This document shows positions 36,091 to 45,929 of a DNA stretch of 64,000 nt, in pieces. The notes beneath the pieces are model-generated. The model was given only the letters and a program-made list of their open reading frames with translations, was not told the origin of the DNA and did no database searches. This stretch comes from AP-15 sp963703665 (GTDB taxonomy: Bacteria; Pseudomonadota; Alphaproteobacteria; ATCC43930; CGMCC-115725): positions 1 to 64,000 of the forward strand of contig CAVPFB010000010.1 in assembly GCA_963703665.1 (NCBI GenBank), written 5' to 3'. The translations under genes and the position numbers were made by a program. The stretch's first letter is position 1. Every line of letters begins with the position of its first letter.

Positions 36091-38012
36091 TCCTCGCCAC
36101 CGCGGGCCATATCGATCACGGCAAGACAGCGCTGGTGCGCGCCCTGACCGGGGTCGATGCCGACCGCCTGCCCGAAGAAAAGCGGCGCGGGCTGACGATC
36201 GATCTCGGCTTCGCCTATGCGAGCCTGCCCGACGGCACCGAATTGGGCTTTGTCGATGTTCCGGGCCACGAGCGGTTTCTGCCCAACATGCTGGCCGGAG
36301 TGTTGTCGATCGACCGGGTGCTCCTGGTCGTCGCCGCCGATGACGGGCCGCGCCCGCAGACCATCGAGCACCTCGACATCCTCGAATTGATCGGCGTGGC
36401 CGAGATCACTGCCGTCGTCACCAAGATCGATCGGGTCGAGTCGCACCGCGTCACAGCGGTCGAGGTCGAGGTCGGGGAATTGCTCGCCGCGGCAAGTTAT
36501 GACCAGAGCCCGATCTTTCCAGTGTCGAGCCGCACCGGCGACGGGATCGCCGCGTTGACCTCGCATCTGCAGCGCAGCGCCCGCGCCGCCGATCAGGCCC
36601 GCGCCGCCAAGCCGCCATCGGGCCTGTTCCGCATGCCGATCGACCGCGCCTTCACCCTGCCGGGGATCGGGCTCGTGGTGACCGGCACGGTGGCGGCGGG
36701 CGGGGTCGCGGTCGGGGACCGGCTGATCGTCAGTCCGCACGGCGACCCGGTCCGGGTGCGCGGGCTGCACGCCCAGAACCGGACGATCGACACCGCCGCC
36801 GCCGGCGCGCGCTGCGCCGTCAACATCGTCGGCTCCTTTTCGGAGGGCAGCGAGCCGCGCCGCGGCGACTGGCTTTTGGCGCCCGAGCGACACCTGCCGG
36901 CGCGGCGCCTCGATCTGTCGGTGCGTGCCTCGCGCTATGCCGAGGCGCCGTTGCGCGACGGGCTGCCGGTCCACCTGCATCTCGGCACCGAGGACGTCGT
37001 CGGCCGCGCCGCGGTGCTGAGCGGACGCGCGATCGCCCCCGGCGACACCGGTTTTGTCCAGATCGACCTCGATCAGACGGTGGGCGCGCTCTACGGCGAC
37101 CGGGTCGTGCTGCGCGACCATGCCGCGCGGCTTACCTTGGCCGGCGGGCGGGTCCTCGACCCGTTGGCGCCGCGGCGCGGGCGCCGACTGCCGGCCCGGC
37201 TCGAATTGCTCGACGCGATGGCTGCCGCCGACCCGGCCGCGGCGCTGGCCGGTATGCTGGCGGTCTCAGGGGTGGTCGACCTGGCGAATTTCGCACTGGT
37301 GCGCAATTTGACGCCGGCCGCGCTCGACGCGATTACCCAGAAGGGTGAATTCCTGCGGGTCGGGCCGCAGCGCACTCCGGTGGCCGTCGCTGCCGAGCGG
37401 ATGGCGGCACTCGGCGAGACCATCGTGGCCGCACTCGCCGGCTGGCACCGGGCGCAACCCGACGTTCTCGGCCCGCCGCGCCCGGCCCTTTTTGAGAAAT
37501 TGCGCGCCGAGGCGCCGGCAGCGGCGCTCGACGCAGCGCTCTCCACGCTCGCCAGCGCCGGTCGGGTCATGCGCGAAGGGGCCCTGTGGCGCCTGCCCGA
37601 GCATCAGCCACGGCTGACCAACGCCGACGAAAAGCTGTGGCGGCGCGTTCGTCCGATGCTTGCCGCCGCCAAATTGCGTCCGCCACGGGTGCGCGAGATC
37701 GCTTCGTCGCTGGCGCTCGAGCCCGAGCCGGTGGACCGCTTTCTGCGGCGCGCCGAGCGCCTGGGGCGCATCGCCAAAGTCGCCGACAATCGATTTTTTC
37801 TGCCTGAAACCTTGGCCAGCCTCGCCGAGATCGCAGGCGAACTGGCCGACGCCTCGCCCGAGGGCACCTTTACCGCGGCAGCCTTCAAGGACCGCACCGG
37901 CGTCGGCCGCAACCTGGCGATCAGCATCCTCGAATATCTTGATCGGATCGGCGCCACCCGCCGGGCGGGCGATGTCCGCATTGTCCTCAATAACAGCGGC
38001 GGGCTCGGCTGA
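36087..38012 (+). CDS. selB: selenocysteine-specific elongation factor SelB
   Basis: SelB delivers Sec-tRNA to UGA codons marked by a SECIS hairpin. G motifs are visible: G1 ATAGHIDHGKTALVRALTG, G2 RRGLTIDLGFAY, G3 FVDVPGHERFL, G4 TKID. Domains II and III follow, then C-terminal winged helices that bind SECIS RNA (for example RPPRVREIASSLALEPEPVDRF and ISILEYLDRIGATRR). It is 641 residues, complete and unshifted. It ends the selD-selA-selB operon. No selC tRNA or Sec-containing gene is recognisable in the window, so these lie elsewhere. Confidence 0.94.
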   Translation: MILATAGHIDHGKTALVRALTGVDADRLPEEKRRGLTIDLGFAYASLPDGTELGFVDVPGHERFLPNMLAGVLSIDRVLLVVAADDGPRPQTIEHLDILELIGVAEITAVVTKIDRVESHRVTAVEVEVGELLAAASYDQSPIFPVSSRTGDGIAALTSHLQRSARAADQARAAKPPSGLFRMPIDRAFTLPGIGLVVTGTVAAGGVAVGDRLIVSPHGDPVRVRGLHAQNRTIDTAAAGARCAVNIVGSFSEGSEPRRGDWLLAPERHLPARRLDLSVRASRYAEAPLRDGLPVHLHLGTEDVVGRAAVLSGRAIAPGDTGFVQIDLDQTVGALYGDRVVLRDHAARLTLAGGRVLDPLAPRRGRRLPARLELLDAMAAADPAAALAGMLAVSGVVDLANFALVRNLTPAALDAITQKGEFLRVGPQRTPVAVAAERMAALGETIVAALAGWHRAQPDVLGPPRPALFEKLRAEAPAAALDAALSTLASAGRVMREGALWRLPEHQPRLTNADEKLWRRVRPMLAAAKLRPPRVREIASSLALEPEPVDRFLRRAERLGRIAKVADNRFFLPETLASLAEIAGELADASPEGTFTAAAFKDRTGVGRNLAISILEYLDRIGATRRAGDVRIVLNNSGGLG

Positions 38013-38026
38013 TCGATCCCGACTGG

Positions 38027-38059
38027 TCCGGTGGGCAGAGATCGGGCCGTCCCACCGGA
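38027..38059. terminator. inverted repeat between convergent selB and clpA
   Basis: Perfect 9-base arms TCCGGTGGG (38027-38035) and CCCACCGGA (38051-38059) enclose 15 bases in the 90-bp gap between the two 3' ends. ATTTCC follows on the plus strand. It is probably a bidirectional terminator, weak by T-tract. Confidence 0.5.
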
Positions 38060-38102
38060 TTTCCGGAATAGGGCGCGCCGTTACAACCGCAGATTATTCG
38101 GC

Positions 38103-40406
38103 TTATTCGACCAGCATCGGTTCTTTGGGCGCGGCCGGCGCCACCGGGCCTTCTTCGAAGGTGAAGGAGAGCGTGTCTTCCTCGGTCTTTTTGGTGACCC
38201 GCACGATACCGCCCTTGGCCAGCCGGCCGAACAGCAGCTCTTCGGCGAGCGGCTTCTTGACATGCTCCTGGATCACCCGGGCGAGCGGTCGCGCACCGAA
38301 CAGCGGGTCGTAGCCTTTTTCCGCAAGCCAAGCGCGGGCCGACGGGTCGAGCTCGATCGTGACGTTGCGATCGGCCAGCTGCTCTTCCAGCTGCAGCACG
38401 AATTTGTCGACCACCCGACCGATCGTCTCCGGCGACAACGCCGCGAACGATATCGTCGCATCGAGCCGGTTGCGGAATTCGGGCGTGAACATGCGGTTGA
38501 TCGCTTCATTGTCGTCGCCCTGGCGGATGCCGCTGCCAAAGCCGATCGCCGGCTTGGCCAGATCGGAGGCTCCGGCGTTTGTCGTCATAATCAGAATGAC
38601 GTTGCGGAAATCGACGTTCTTGCCGTTGTGATCGGTCAGCTTGCCGTAATCCATCACCTGCAGCAGGATGTTGAACAGGTCGGGATGGGCTTTTTCGATC
38701 TCGTCCAGCAGCAGCACGCTGTGCGGGTGCTGGTCGATCGCGTCGGTCAACAGGCCGCCCTGGTCGAAGCCGACATAGCCGGGCGGCGCCCCGATCAGCC
38801 GCGAGACGGTATGCCGCTCCATGTATTCCGACATGTCGAAGCGGGTGATTTCGATGCCGAGGGTGCGGGCGAGCTGGCGCGCCACCTCGGTCTTGCCGAC
38901 CCCGGTCGGCCCGGAAAACAAGTAGCTGCCGATCGGCTTTTCGGCGTCGCGCAAACCGGCGCGGGCGAGCTTGATCGCCGACACCAACGCTTCGATCGCG
39001 CTGTCCTGGCCGAACACCATCGTCTTCAGATCGCGATCGAGATTGCGCAATACCTCGCGATCGTCGCGCGATACGCTTTTCGGCGGGATCCGCGCCATCG
39101 TCGCGATCACCGCCTCGACCTCGCGCGCGGTGATGGTTTTGCGGCGCCGGTTTTCGGGGACCAGCATCTGCGCCGCACCGGTCTCGTCGATCACGTCGAT
39201 CGCCTTGTCCGGCAATTTGCGGTCGCCGATGTAGCGATGCGACAGCTCGACGGCGGCGCGCAATGCGTCGGTCGTGTAACGCACCTTGTGGTGCCGCTCG
39301 TAATAGGGTTTGAGGCCGCGCAGGATCTTGATCGAGTCCTCGACCGTCGGCTCGTTGACGTCGATTTTCTGAAAGCGTCGGACGAGCGCGCGGTCTTTCT
39401 CAAAATAGTTGCGGTATTCCTTGTAGGTGGTCGAGCCGATGCAGCGGATGACGCCGCCGGCCAGTGCCGGCTTCAACAAGTTCGAAGCATCCATCGCCCC
39501 GCCACTGGTCGCCCCGGCGCCGATCACGGTATGGATTTCGTCGATGAACAGAATCGCTCCGGGCTGCGCCTCTAGCTCCGACAGCACCGCCTTCAGCCGT
39601 TCCTCGAAATCTCCGCGATAGCGTGTGCCGGCGAGCAATGCCCCCATGTCGAGCGCATAGATCGTCGCATTCACCAGCACCTCGGGCACCTCGCGCTGGA
39701 CGATGCGGCGCGCCAGCCCCTCGGCGATCGCGGTCTTGCCGACGCCGGGGTCGCCGACATAGAGCGGGTTGTTCTTTGACCGCCGGCACAGGATCTGAAT
39801 CGTGCGTTCGACCTCGGCGTCGCGCCCGATCAGCGGGTCGATGCGGCCGCCCTTGGCCTTTTTGTTCAGGTTGGCGCAATAGGCGTCGAGCGCATCGTGG
39901 CTGCGCTTTTGCGCTTTGTCGCTGCGCTCGTCCTCGTCCGCGCCCTGGACACGTCGCGTTTCCGAGCGGCCGGGCGCCTTGGCGATGCCGTGCGAGATGT
40001 AGTTGACCGCGTCGAACCGGGTCATGTCCTGCTCTTGCAGGAAATAGACGGCGTGGCTCTCGCGCTCGGCGAACATCGCCACCAGCACATTGGCGCCGGT
40101 GACCTCTTCGCGGCCCGAGGATTGGACATGGATGGCGGCGCGCTGCAAGACCCGCTGAAAGCTCGCCGTCGGCTTGGCGTCGTCCTTGTGCACGGCGACC
40201 AGGTTGCCGAGCTCATTGTCGACATAGGTCAGCACCTCACGGCGCAGCCGGTCGAGATCGACGCTGCAGGCGCGCAACACGGCGACTGCATCCTGGTCCT
40301 CGGTCATCGCCAATAGCAGGTGTTCGAGCGTGGCGTACTCGTGGCGGCGATCGTTGGCATGGGCGAGCGCCCGATGCAGCGACTTCTCGAGATTGCGTGA
40401 CAGCAC
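38103..40406 (-). CDS. clpA: ATP-dependent Clp protease ATP-binding subunit ClpA
   Basis: ClpA unfolds substrates and feeds them to ClpP. The N domain (residues 1-145) starts VLSRNLEKSLHRALAHAND. AAA domain 1 has Walker A GDPGVGKTAIAEGLA and Walker B ILFIDEIHTVIGAG. Domain 2 has Walker A GPTGVGKTEVARQLA and Walker B VLLLDEIEKAHPDLFN. A ClpP-binding IGF loop is present in KPAIGFGSGIRQGDDNEAINR. GTG 40406 is preferred: a GGAAGGAAGGG ribosome site lies just upstream. It is 767 residues and follows clpS by 20 bp. Confidence 0.95.
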   Translation of the reverse strand: MLSRNLEKSLHRALAHANDRRHEYATLEHLLLAMTEDQDAVAVLRACSVDLDRLRREVLTYVDNELGNLVAVHKDDAKPTASFQRVLQRAAIHVQSSGREEVTGANVLVAMFAERESHAVYFLQEQDMTRFDAVNYISHGIAKAPGRSETRRVQGADEDERSDKAQKRSHDALDAYCANLNKKAKGGRIDPLIGRDAEVERTIQILCRRSKNNPLYVGDPGVGKTAIAEGLARRIVQREVPEVLVNATIYALDMGALLAGTRYRGDFEERLKAVLSELEAQPGAILFIDEIHTVIGAGATSGGAMDASNLLKPALAGGVIRCIGSTTYKEYRNYFEKDRALVRRFQKIDVNEPTVEDSIKILRGLKPYYERHHKVRYTTDALRAAVELSHRYIGDRKLPDKAIDVIDETGAAQMLVPENRRRKTITAREVEAVIATMARIPPKSVSRDDREVLRNLDRDLKTMVFGQDSAIEALVSAIKLARAGLRDAEKPIGSYLFSGPTGVGKTEVARQLARTLGIEITRFDMSEYMERHTVSRLIGAPPGYVGFDQGGLLTDAIDQHPHSVLLLDEIEKAHPDLFNILLQVMDYGKLTDHNGKNVDFRNVILIMTTNAGASDLAKPAIGFGSGIRQGDDNEAINRMFTPEFRNRLDATISFAALSPETIGRVVDKFVLQLEEQLADRNVTIELDPSARAWLAEKGYDPLFGARPLARVIQEHVKKPLAEELLFGRLAKGGIVRVTKKTEEDTLSFTFEEGPVAPAAPKEPMLVE

Positions 40407-40426
40407 TCCCGCCCTTCCTTCCTTGG

Positions 40427-40753
40427 CTAGTCCTTTTCCAGCGTGCACTGCAGCGGATGCTGGTGCTGCCGGGCGAAATCCATGACCTGAGTGACCTTGG
40501 TCTCGGCCACTTCGTAGGTAAATACACCGCAAATCCCGACCCCGCGGCGGTGCACGTGAAGCATGATGCGGGTCGCTTCCTGTCGGCTCTTGCCGAAAAA
40601 CCGCTCCAGAGTGTGGACGACGAACTCCATCGGCGTATAATCGTCGTTGAGCATCAATACCTTGTACATCGAAGGCTTTTTCGTCTTCGGCTTGGCCTTG
40701 ACGACGACGCCCGTACCCGGTCCTTCCTCACTGCGTTTTCCGTTGTCGCTCAT
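40427..40753 (-). CDS. clpS: ClpA adaptor protein ClpS
   Basis: ClpS selects N-degron substrates and docks them on ClpA. A disordered charged N-terminus (about 30 residues, rich in Lys) precedes the core MYKVLMLNDDYTPMEFVVHT, which includes the N-degron pocket residues NDD and the conserved Met. ATRIMLHVHRRGVGICGVFT and YEVAETKVTQVMDFARQHQH complete the fold. It is 108 residues and the first gene of the clpS-clpA operon. Confidence 0.95.
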   Translation of the reverse strand: MSDNGKRSEEGPGTGVVVKAKPKTKKPSMYKVLMLNDDYTPMEFVVHTLERFFGKSRQEATRIMLHVHRRGVGICGVFTYEVAETKVTQVMDFARQHQHPLQCTLEKD

Positions 40754-40869
40754 TTCGATCCGGACCGATCGCCTCGCTCGCTGTCTCATGATATTGGTTT
40801 TCGGCCGGCCCGGAAAAGGTTTTTCCTCCGGCTCCGCCGAACGCGCGGGCTGGGCGGCGACACCGCCTG

Positions 40870-41859
40870 CTATTCCGCCCGGTAAGGCCGGCGCAGCAGC
40901 CGGTCGGTCATCGCGTCGATCGGCACGCCGCGGTGCAGCACCGCATCGACCGCCGCACTGATCGGCATTTCGACCCCGAGCCCGGCGGCCAGCGCACCGA
41001 CCGCGCCCGCGGTGGCGATCCCTTCGACCACCGAGAGGCGCTCGCCGAGCGCCTCGTCGAGGCTTTGCCCGCGGCCGAGCGCCAGCCCGAGAGCATAATT
41101 GCGCGACAGGCCGGCGCTGCAGGTCAGCACCAGATCGCCCAGACCGCAGAGCCCGCGAAAGGTCTCGGCACGCGCCCCTCGCGCGAGCCCGAGCCGCACC
41201 ATTTCGGCGAGGCCGCGGGTGATCAGCGCGGCCCGGGCATTGTCGCCGAGACCACGCCCGACAACGATCCCGCAGGCGATCGCGAGCACATTCTTGACCG
41301 CCCCACCGATTTCCGCGCCGATCGGATCCGACGACAGATAGGGGCGAAAACGGCTGCTGCCGAGAGCCGCCAGGAAGCGCTCGGCCAGCGCGGCATCGGC
41401 ACTGGCGATGGTCACCGCGGTCGGCAGGCCGCGGGCGACCTCGATCGCGAAGCTCGGCCCCGACAACACCGCAGACGGCGAATTCGGCAATATCTCCGCC
41501 CCGATCTGCGACATCATGGCGAGCGAGCCCGCCTCGATCCCTTTGGCGCAATGCAGCACCGGAAGCCCCTGCGGCGGCGCCCGACGCAGGCGGTCGAGCA
41601 CGCCGCGCAGAAACTGTGCCGGCACCGCCAGCAGCGCGGCATCGGCACCGGCCACCGCCGTTTCGATATCGGCGCAGGCGGCAATCGCCGGATCGAGCGC
41701 GATGCCGGGGAGATAGGACCGATTTTCGTGCCGTTCGTTGATCGCGGCGGCGACAGCAGGATCGCGCGCCCACAACACCGGACTGGAACCGGCGCGGCGG
41801 GCGACGACGGCAAGCGCCGTCCCCCAGGCGCCGGCGCCGATGATCGCGAGCCGCTTCAC
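40870..41859 (-). CDS. gpsA: glycerol-3-phosphate dehydrogenase [NAD(P)+]
   Basis: GpsA reduces dihydroxyacetone phosphate to sn-glycerol-3-phosphate for phospholipid synthesis. The NAD(P) loop is AIIGAGAWGTALAVVARRAG at the N-terminus from GTG 41859. CAKGIEAGSLAMMSQI, SAVLSGPSFAIEVARGLPTA, the catalytic lysine in GGAVKNVLAIACGIVVGRG and GDNARAALITRGLAEMVRLG follow. Length is 329 residues, normal. It is 46 bp after tsaD on the same strand, the usual pairing. Confidence 0.94.
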   Translation of the reverse strand: MKRLAIIGAGAWGTALAVVARRAGSSPVLWARDPAVAAAINERHENRSYLPGIALDPAIAACADIETAVAGADAALLAVPAQFLRGVLDRLRRAPPQGLPVLHCAKGIEAGSLAMMSQIGAEILPNSPSAVLSGPSFAIEVARGLPTAVTIASADAALAERFLAALGSSRFRPYLSSDPIGAEIGGAVKNVLAIACGIVVGRGLGDNARAALITRGLAEMVRLGLARGARAETFRGLCGLGDLVLTCSAGLSRNYALGLALGRGQSLDEALGERLSVVEGIATAGAVGALAAGLGVEMPISAAVDAVLHRGVPIDAMTDRLLRRPYRAE

Positions 41860-41905
41860 CGATCCGGGCCTTTGCGCGACATGCCGCGAGACGCCATCCA
41901 GGGGA

Positions 41906-42967
41906 TCACGCCTTGACCCCGGCTCCCGGCCGCGGCGGGGCCACGGGGTCGAGCGGCCAGCGCGGGCGCGGGGCGGCATCGAGACCATCGATCAGACCGA
42001 GGCGCAGCCGCTCCAACCCCGCCCAGGCGATCATCGCCGCGTTGTCGGTGCAGAGCGCCGGCGGCGGCGCCAGAAAATCAAGGCCCGCCGAACGCGCGAG
42101 GTCGGCGAGGCGATCGCGCAACCGGGCATTGGCGGCAACCCCGCCGGCAACGACGAGGCTCTTGCCCTCGGGATGGTCACGGCGGAACCAAACGATGGCG
42201 TTGGCGGTGCGGTCGCACAGCGCATCGCAGATCGCGAGCTCGACCGAAGCCGCCAGATCGGCCCGATCGCCGGGGCCGGGCGGGTCGCATGCGAGAGTGA
42301 TCCGGCGCACTGCCGTTTTTAGCCCGGAAAAGGAAAAATCGCAGCCGGGCCTGCCGGCGAGGGGGCGCGGCAGGGCAAATCGCCGCTCGTCTCCGCCTTG
42401 TGCCGCACGCTCGATCGCGGGGCCGCCCGGAAAACCGAGCCCAATCAGCTTTGCGGTCTTGTCGAACGCCTCGCCGGCGGCGTCATCGAGCGTGGTGCCG
42501 AGGCGGGTGTAGCGGCCGACGCCGGCGCAGGCGAGCAGCTGGCAATGGCCACCGGAGACCAGCAGCAGCAGATAAGGAAAGGCAACGGCGCCATTGAGCC
42601 GGACGCTGAGCGCATGCGCTTCGAGATGGTTGACGGCGATAAACGGCTTGCCTGCGGCCCAGGCGATCCCCTTTGCCATCATCGTGCCGACGATCAACCC
42701 GCCGATCAGCCCGGGGCCCGCGGCCGCGCCGACACCGTCGATTTCGGCGAGGCTGGTCGCCGCCTCGGCGAGGGCGCGCAGCACGAGGCCATCGAGATGG
42801 TCGAGATGCGCGCGCGCCGCGATCTCGGGCACGACGCCGCCATAGGGCAGATGGTCGGCGAGCTGGGAGTGGACCAGGTTCGAGCGGATGCGCGGACCCG
42901 ACGAGGTTTCCTCGACGACCGCCGCGGCGGTTTCGTCGCAGCTCGTCTCGATGCCGAGGACGATCAT
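41906..42967 (-). CDS. tsaD: tRNA N6-threonylcarbamoyladenosine transferase TsaD
   Basis: TsaD with TsaB and TsaE makes the t6A37 modification in ANN-decoding tRNAs. ATG 42967 opens MIVLGIETSCDETAAAVVEE. The iron site is in AVNHLEAHALSVRL (HxxxH), the substrate loop is LLLVSGGHCQLL, and TTLDDAAGEAFDKTAKLIGL and CTDNAAMIAWAGLERL are conserved. It is 353 residues. Starts upstream of 42967 add only non-family residues. Confidence 0.95.
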   Translation of the reverse strand: MIVLGIETSCDETAAAVVEETSSGPRIRSNLVHSQLADHLPYGGVVPEIAARAHLDHLDGLVLRALAEAATSLAEIDGVGAAAGPGLIGGLIVGTMMAKGIAWAAGKPFIAVNHLEAHALSVRLNGAVAFPYLLLLVSGGHCQLLACAGVGRYTRLGTTLDDAAGEAFDKTAKLIGLGFPGGPAIERAAQGGDERRFALPRPLAGRPGCDFSFSGLKTAVRRITLACDPPGPGDRADLAASVELAICDALCDRTANAIVWFRRDHPEGKSLVVAGGVAANARLRDRLADLARSAGLDFLAPPPALCTDNAAMIAWAGLERLRLGLIDGLDAAPRPRWPLDPVAPPRPGAGVKA

Positions 42968-43028
42968 CGGGCGTACACGCCGGCCGGCGGCCGACCCCAT
43001 GCCGGCTCGGGCAAATCGGCCGCGGCGC

Positions 43029-44600
43029 TCAGCTTTGCTGGGCTACCTCGTAGGTTTTCAGAGTTTTGTCGGTGGCGGCGTCGATTTCCAGCAGCTTGAC
43101 CGAATAGCCCCACAGCACGGCGACGTGGCGCAGCACCGCGCGGCAGCTTTTTTCGGCAAGCAGCACGCCGTTATGCACATAATGCGCAAGAATTAGGCAG
43201 CGATCGCCCCGGAGATCGACGTCGACCACCTGGATGTCAGGCTCGCGCCGCGACAGATCGTATTGCCGAGACAAGGCGGTGCGGATCCTGCGATAGCCCA
43301 CGTCGTCGTGGATCGCCTCGACCCGCAACGACGGCTTGGTGCTGTCGTCGGAGACATGGAACAGGCGGAATTTGCGGATCATCGCCGGGCTCAGATACTG
43401 CAGCACGAAGCTCTCGTCGCGGTAGTTGGCCCAGGCATGGCGCAGCACGCCATAGCCGTCGCCGTTTCCGGCAATGTCGGGGAACCAGGCCCGGTCCTCC
43501 TCGGTCGGCTCCTCGCAGATGCGGCGGATGTCCGACATCATCGCGAAGCCGAGCGCGTAGGGATTGAGCCCGCTGAACCGCGGGTCGTCAAAATCCGGCT
43601 GAAATACGACGCTCGAATGCGAGTGCAGAAATTCGAGCATCGAGCCTTCGGTGATCAGCCCCTTGTCGTGCAGCCGCCGCATGATCTCGTAATGCACGAA
43701 GGTGGCGCAGCCTTCGTTCATCATCTGGGTCTGCTTTTGCGGATAGAAATACTGGGCGATCAGCCGGACGATGCGGATCAGCTCGCGCTGCCAATCCTCG
43801 AGCCGCGGCGCCCGCTTTTCGATCAGATAAAGCAGATTCTCCTCAGGCAGGCCAAGCTCGCGCTTGATCTCCTGGAGGCGCGCTTCGGTCGCGTCCGGAT
43901 CCTCCTTGTCCTTGCCGCTGCCGGGCACGGTGCGCCACAGATCGTTGTAGGTCGCCTCGGCATGGGCCTGCCACTCTTCGGCTCGGCGCTGCTCCTCGGC
44001 GAGGTTCGGCTTGGTGCGATGGGCGTAGCGGTTGACCCCATGATCCTTGAGCGCGTGCGCGGCATCGAGGACCCGTTCGACCGCATCGGCACCGTGCCGT
44101 TCCTCACATTTCGCGACATAATCGCGCGCAAAGCTCAAATAGTCCAAGATGCCGTTCGCATCGGTCCATTGTCGAAACAGATAATTGTTTTTGAAGAAGT
44201 GGTTGTGGCCAAAGGCGGCATGCGCCATGACCAAGGTCTGCATGGTCATGGAGTTTTCCTCCATGATATAGCAGATGCACGGGTTGGAATTGATCACGAT
44301 TTCGTAGGCGAGGCCCTGCAGCCCCTTGCGGTATAGCGTTTCGTGAAAAGCAAAGCGCTTGCCGAAGCTCCAATGGCGGTACATCAGCGGCAGACCGACC
44401 GAGGCATAGGCGTCGAGCATCTGCTCGGAGGTGATGACCTCGACCTGGACCGGGTAGACGTCGAGCCCGATCTCGTCGACGGCGATCCGTTCGATCGCCT
44501 CGTAGACTTGACGCAACGAGCCGTAGTCCCAGTTGGGCCCGTTGAACAGCGGCGTCGCGGCTTCGAGCCGCGCCATCGGCACGAGAGCAGTGTCAGGCAC
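43029..44600 (-). CDS. SpoVR family protein (YcgB-like)
   Basis: SpoVR/YcgB proteins accompany the PrkA kinase and the YeaH VWA protein in stress-response operons; their biochemical role is not settled. Starting at GTG 44600 behind AAGGGGG, the protein has WDYGSLRQVYEAIERIAVDE, GLAYEIVINSNPCICYIMEE, MVMAHAAFGHNHFFKNNYLF-type and WQRELIRIVRLIAQYFYPQ blocks, all diagnostic. NEGCATFVHYEIMRRL resembles a metal-site helix. Length is 523 residues, normal. It overlaps the end of the upstream VWA gene by 8 bases. Confidence 0.92.
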   Translation of the reverse strand: MPDTALVPMARLEAATPLFNGPNWDYGSLRQVYEAIERIAVDEIGLDVYPVQVEVITSEQMLDAYASVGLPLMYRHWSFGKRFAFHETLYRKGLQGLAYEIVINSNPCICYIMEENSMTMQTLVMAHAAFGHNHFFKNNYLFRQWTDANGILDYLSFARDYVAKCEERHGADAVERVLDAAHALKDHGVNRYAHRTKPNLAEEQRRAEEWQAHAEATYNDLWRTVPGSGKDKEDPDATEARLQEIKRELGLPEENLLYLIEKRAPRLEDWQRELIRIVRLIAQYFYPQKQTQMMNEGCATFVHYEIMRRLHDKGLITEGSMLEFLHSHSSVVFQPDFDDPRFSGLNPYALGFAMMSDIRRICEEPTEEDRAWFPDIAGNGDGYGVLRHAWANYRDESFVLQYLSPAMIRKFRLFHVSDDSTKPSLRVEAIHDDVGYRRIRTALSRQYDLSRREPDIQVVDVDLRGDRCLILAHYVHNGVLLAEKSCRAVLRHVAVLWGYSVKLLEIDAATDKTLKTYEVAQQS

Positions 44601-45880
44601 GGACGCCCCCTTTCGCAAACAGCTCGTGGAACACGGAGAAGATCTGCGAGGGATCGCCGACCCGCCGCATCGCGAAATGCGGATGCGCCGGCGCGACCTC
44701 GCTGTAGGCACGCCACAGATCGCTGTCGCGCGCCAGACCGGTCAAGCTGCCGCCCATCCCGTCGCCGACCTCGACATAGGCGAAATACTGGCAGAGCGGC
44801 AATACGTCGCCGCCGAGCAGCGAAACGCAGCGGCCGCTGTCCGCCCCGTAATTGTCGCCGTCCGAGGCTTGTGCGGCGTAAATGTTCCAGCGGTCGGTCG
44901 GATAGCGCGCGCGGGCGATCTCCAGCATCTTTTCGAGCGCGTCGACACCACCGTGCCGCCGGTCTCGCGGCTGTGAAGAATGTCTCCTCATCGACCTCCT
45001 CCGCCGTGCTGGTGTGACGGATGAAGACGACATCGACATGACGGTAGCGGCGGATCAGAAAGACGTGCAGCAGCATGAAGAACCTCTTGGCGAGGTCCTT
45101 CATCGCTTCGGTCATCGACCCTGACACGTCCATCAAGCAGAACATTACCGCTTCGGTGTTGGGCCGCGGCACGCGCTCAAAGCGATTGTAGCGGACGTCG
45201 AGCGGGTCGATATAGGGAATGATCTTGGTGCGGAACTCGGCGCGCTCGAGCTCTAGCTCCAGCTTTTTCACCTCCTCGTCGTCGCCGCGGCCGCGCGCTT
45301 CGGCCAGCGCCTCGCGCAGCTCCTCGACCTGCCACATCTTGGGCCGCCGCAACGAGATTCGCCGCGCCATGCTGTTGCGCATCGTGCGGCGAATGCTGAG
45401 ATTGGCCGGGCTGCCGGTCACCGTGAATCCGGCGCGCTGCAGATCGACCGCAAAGGTCTCGCGCAGGCTTTTTTTGATCAGGTCGGGGAGTTCGAGATCC
45501 TCGAAGAACATGTCGAGGAACTCGTCCTTCGACAGGGTGAACTCAAAGGCGTCCTCGCCCGACCCGTCGGGGCTGCCCTGCGAGCCGCCGCGCCCGTCGC
45601 CGCCGGTCGGGCGCGGGATCTCGTCGCCTCTGATATACTCCTTGTTGCCCGGCACGACATGTTCGTTGCGGCCGGTGCGCCGGCTATGGTGAAAGATCGG
45701 CTCGACGATCCCGCGCATCGGGATCGCCACCTTCTCGCCGTGCTCGACATCGGCGACCTTGCGCTTGCGCAGTGCGTTCTGCACTGCAGATTTGACCTCG
45801 GCGCGCGCACGCGACAGGAACCGTTGCCGGTTGCTGAGGCTCTTGCCCTTGGGGTTGGGCCGGCGGTCGACAATGTTCAT
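44593..45880 (-). CDS. DUF444 (YeaH) VWA-domain protein, one frameshift
   Basis: YeaH-type proteins carry a von Willebrand A domain and work with PrkA. From ATG 45880 the protein reads MNIVDRRPNPKGKSLSNRQR. A glycine-rich linker GGDGRGGSQGSPDGSGED follows, then the metal-dependent adhesion motif FCLMDVSGSMTEAMKDLAKR (DxSxS). RHTSTAEEVDEETFF precedes a frame change near 44970, after which YPTDRWNIYAAQASDGDNYG and the final DPSQIFSVFHELFAKGG follow. Restored length is about 429 residues. It is the middle gene of the prkA operon. Confidence 0.9.
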
Positions 45881-45929
45881 CGTCTTCCCTCCAGACCGGG
45901 CGTCAAACCAGACCGGGCATCATACCCGC

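Noticed and set aside
38013..38102. A selC (tRNA-Sec) gene after selB
   Set aside because: The inverted repeat at 38027-38059 has no TCA anticodon loop, long variable arm or CCA end; it is a simple stem between convergent genes.
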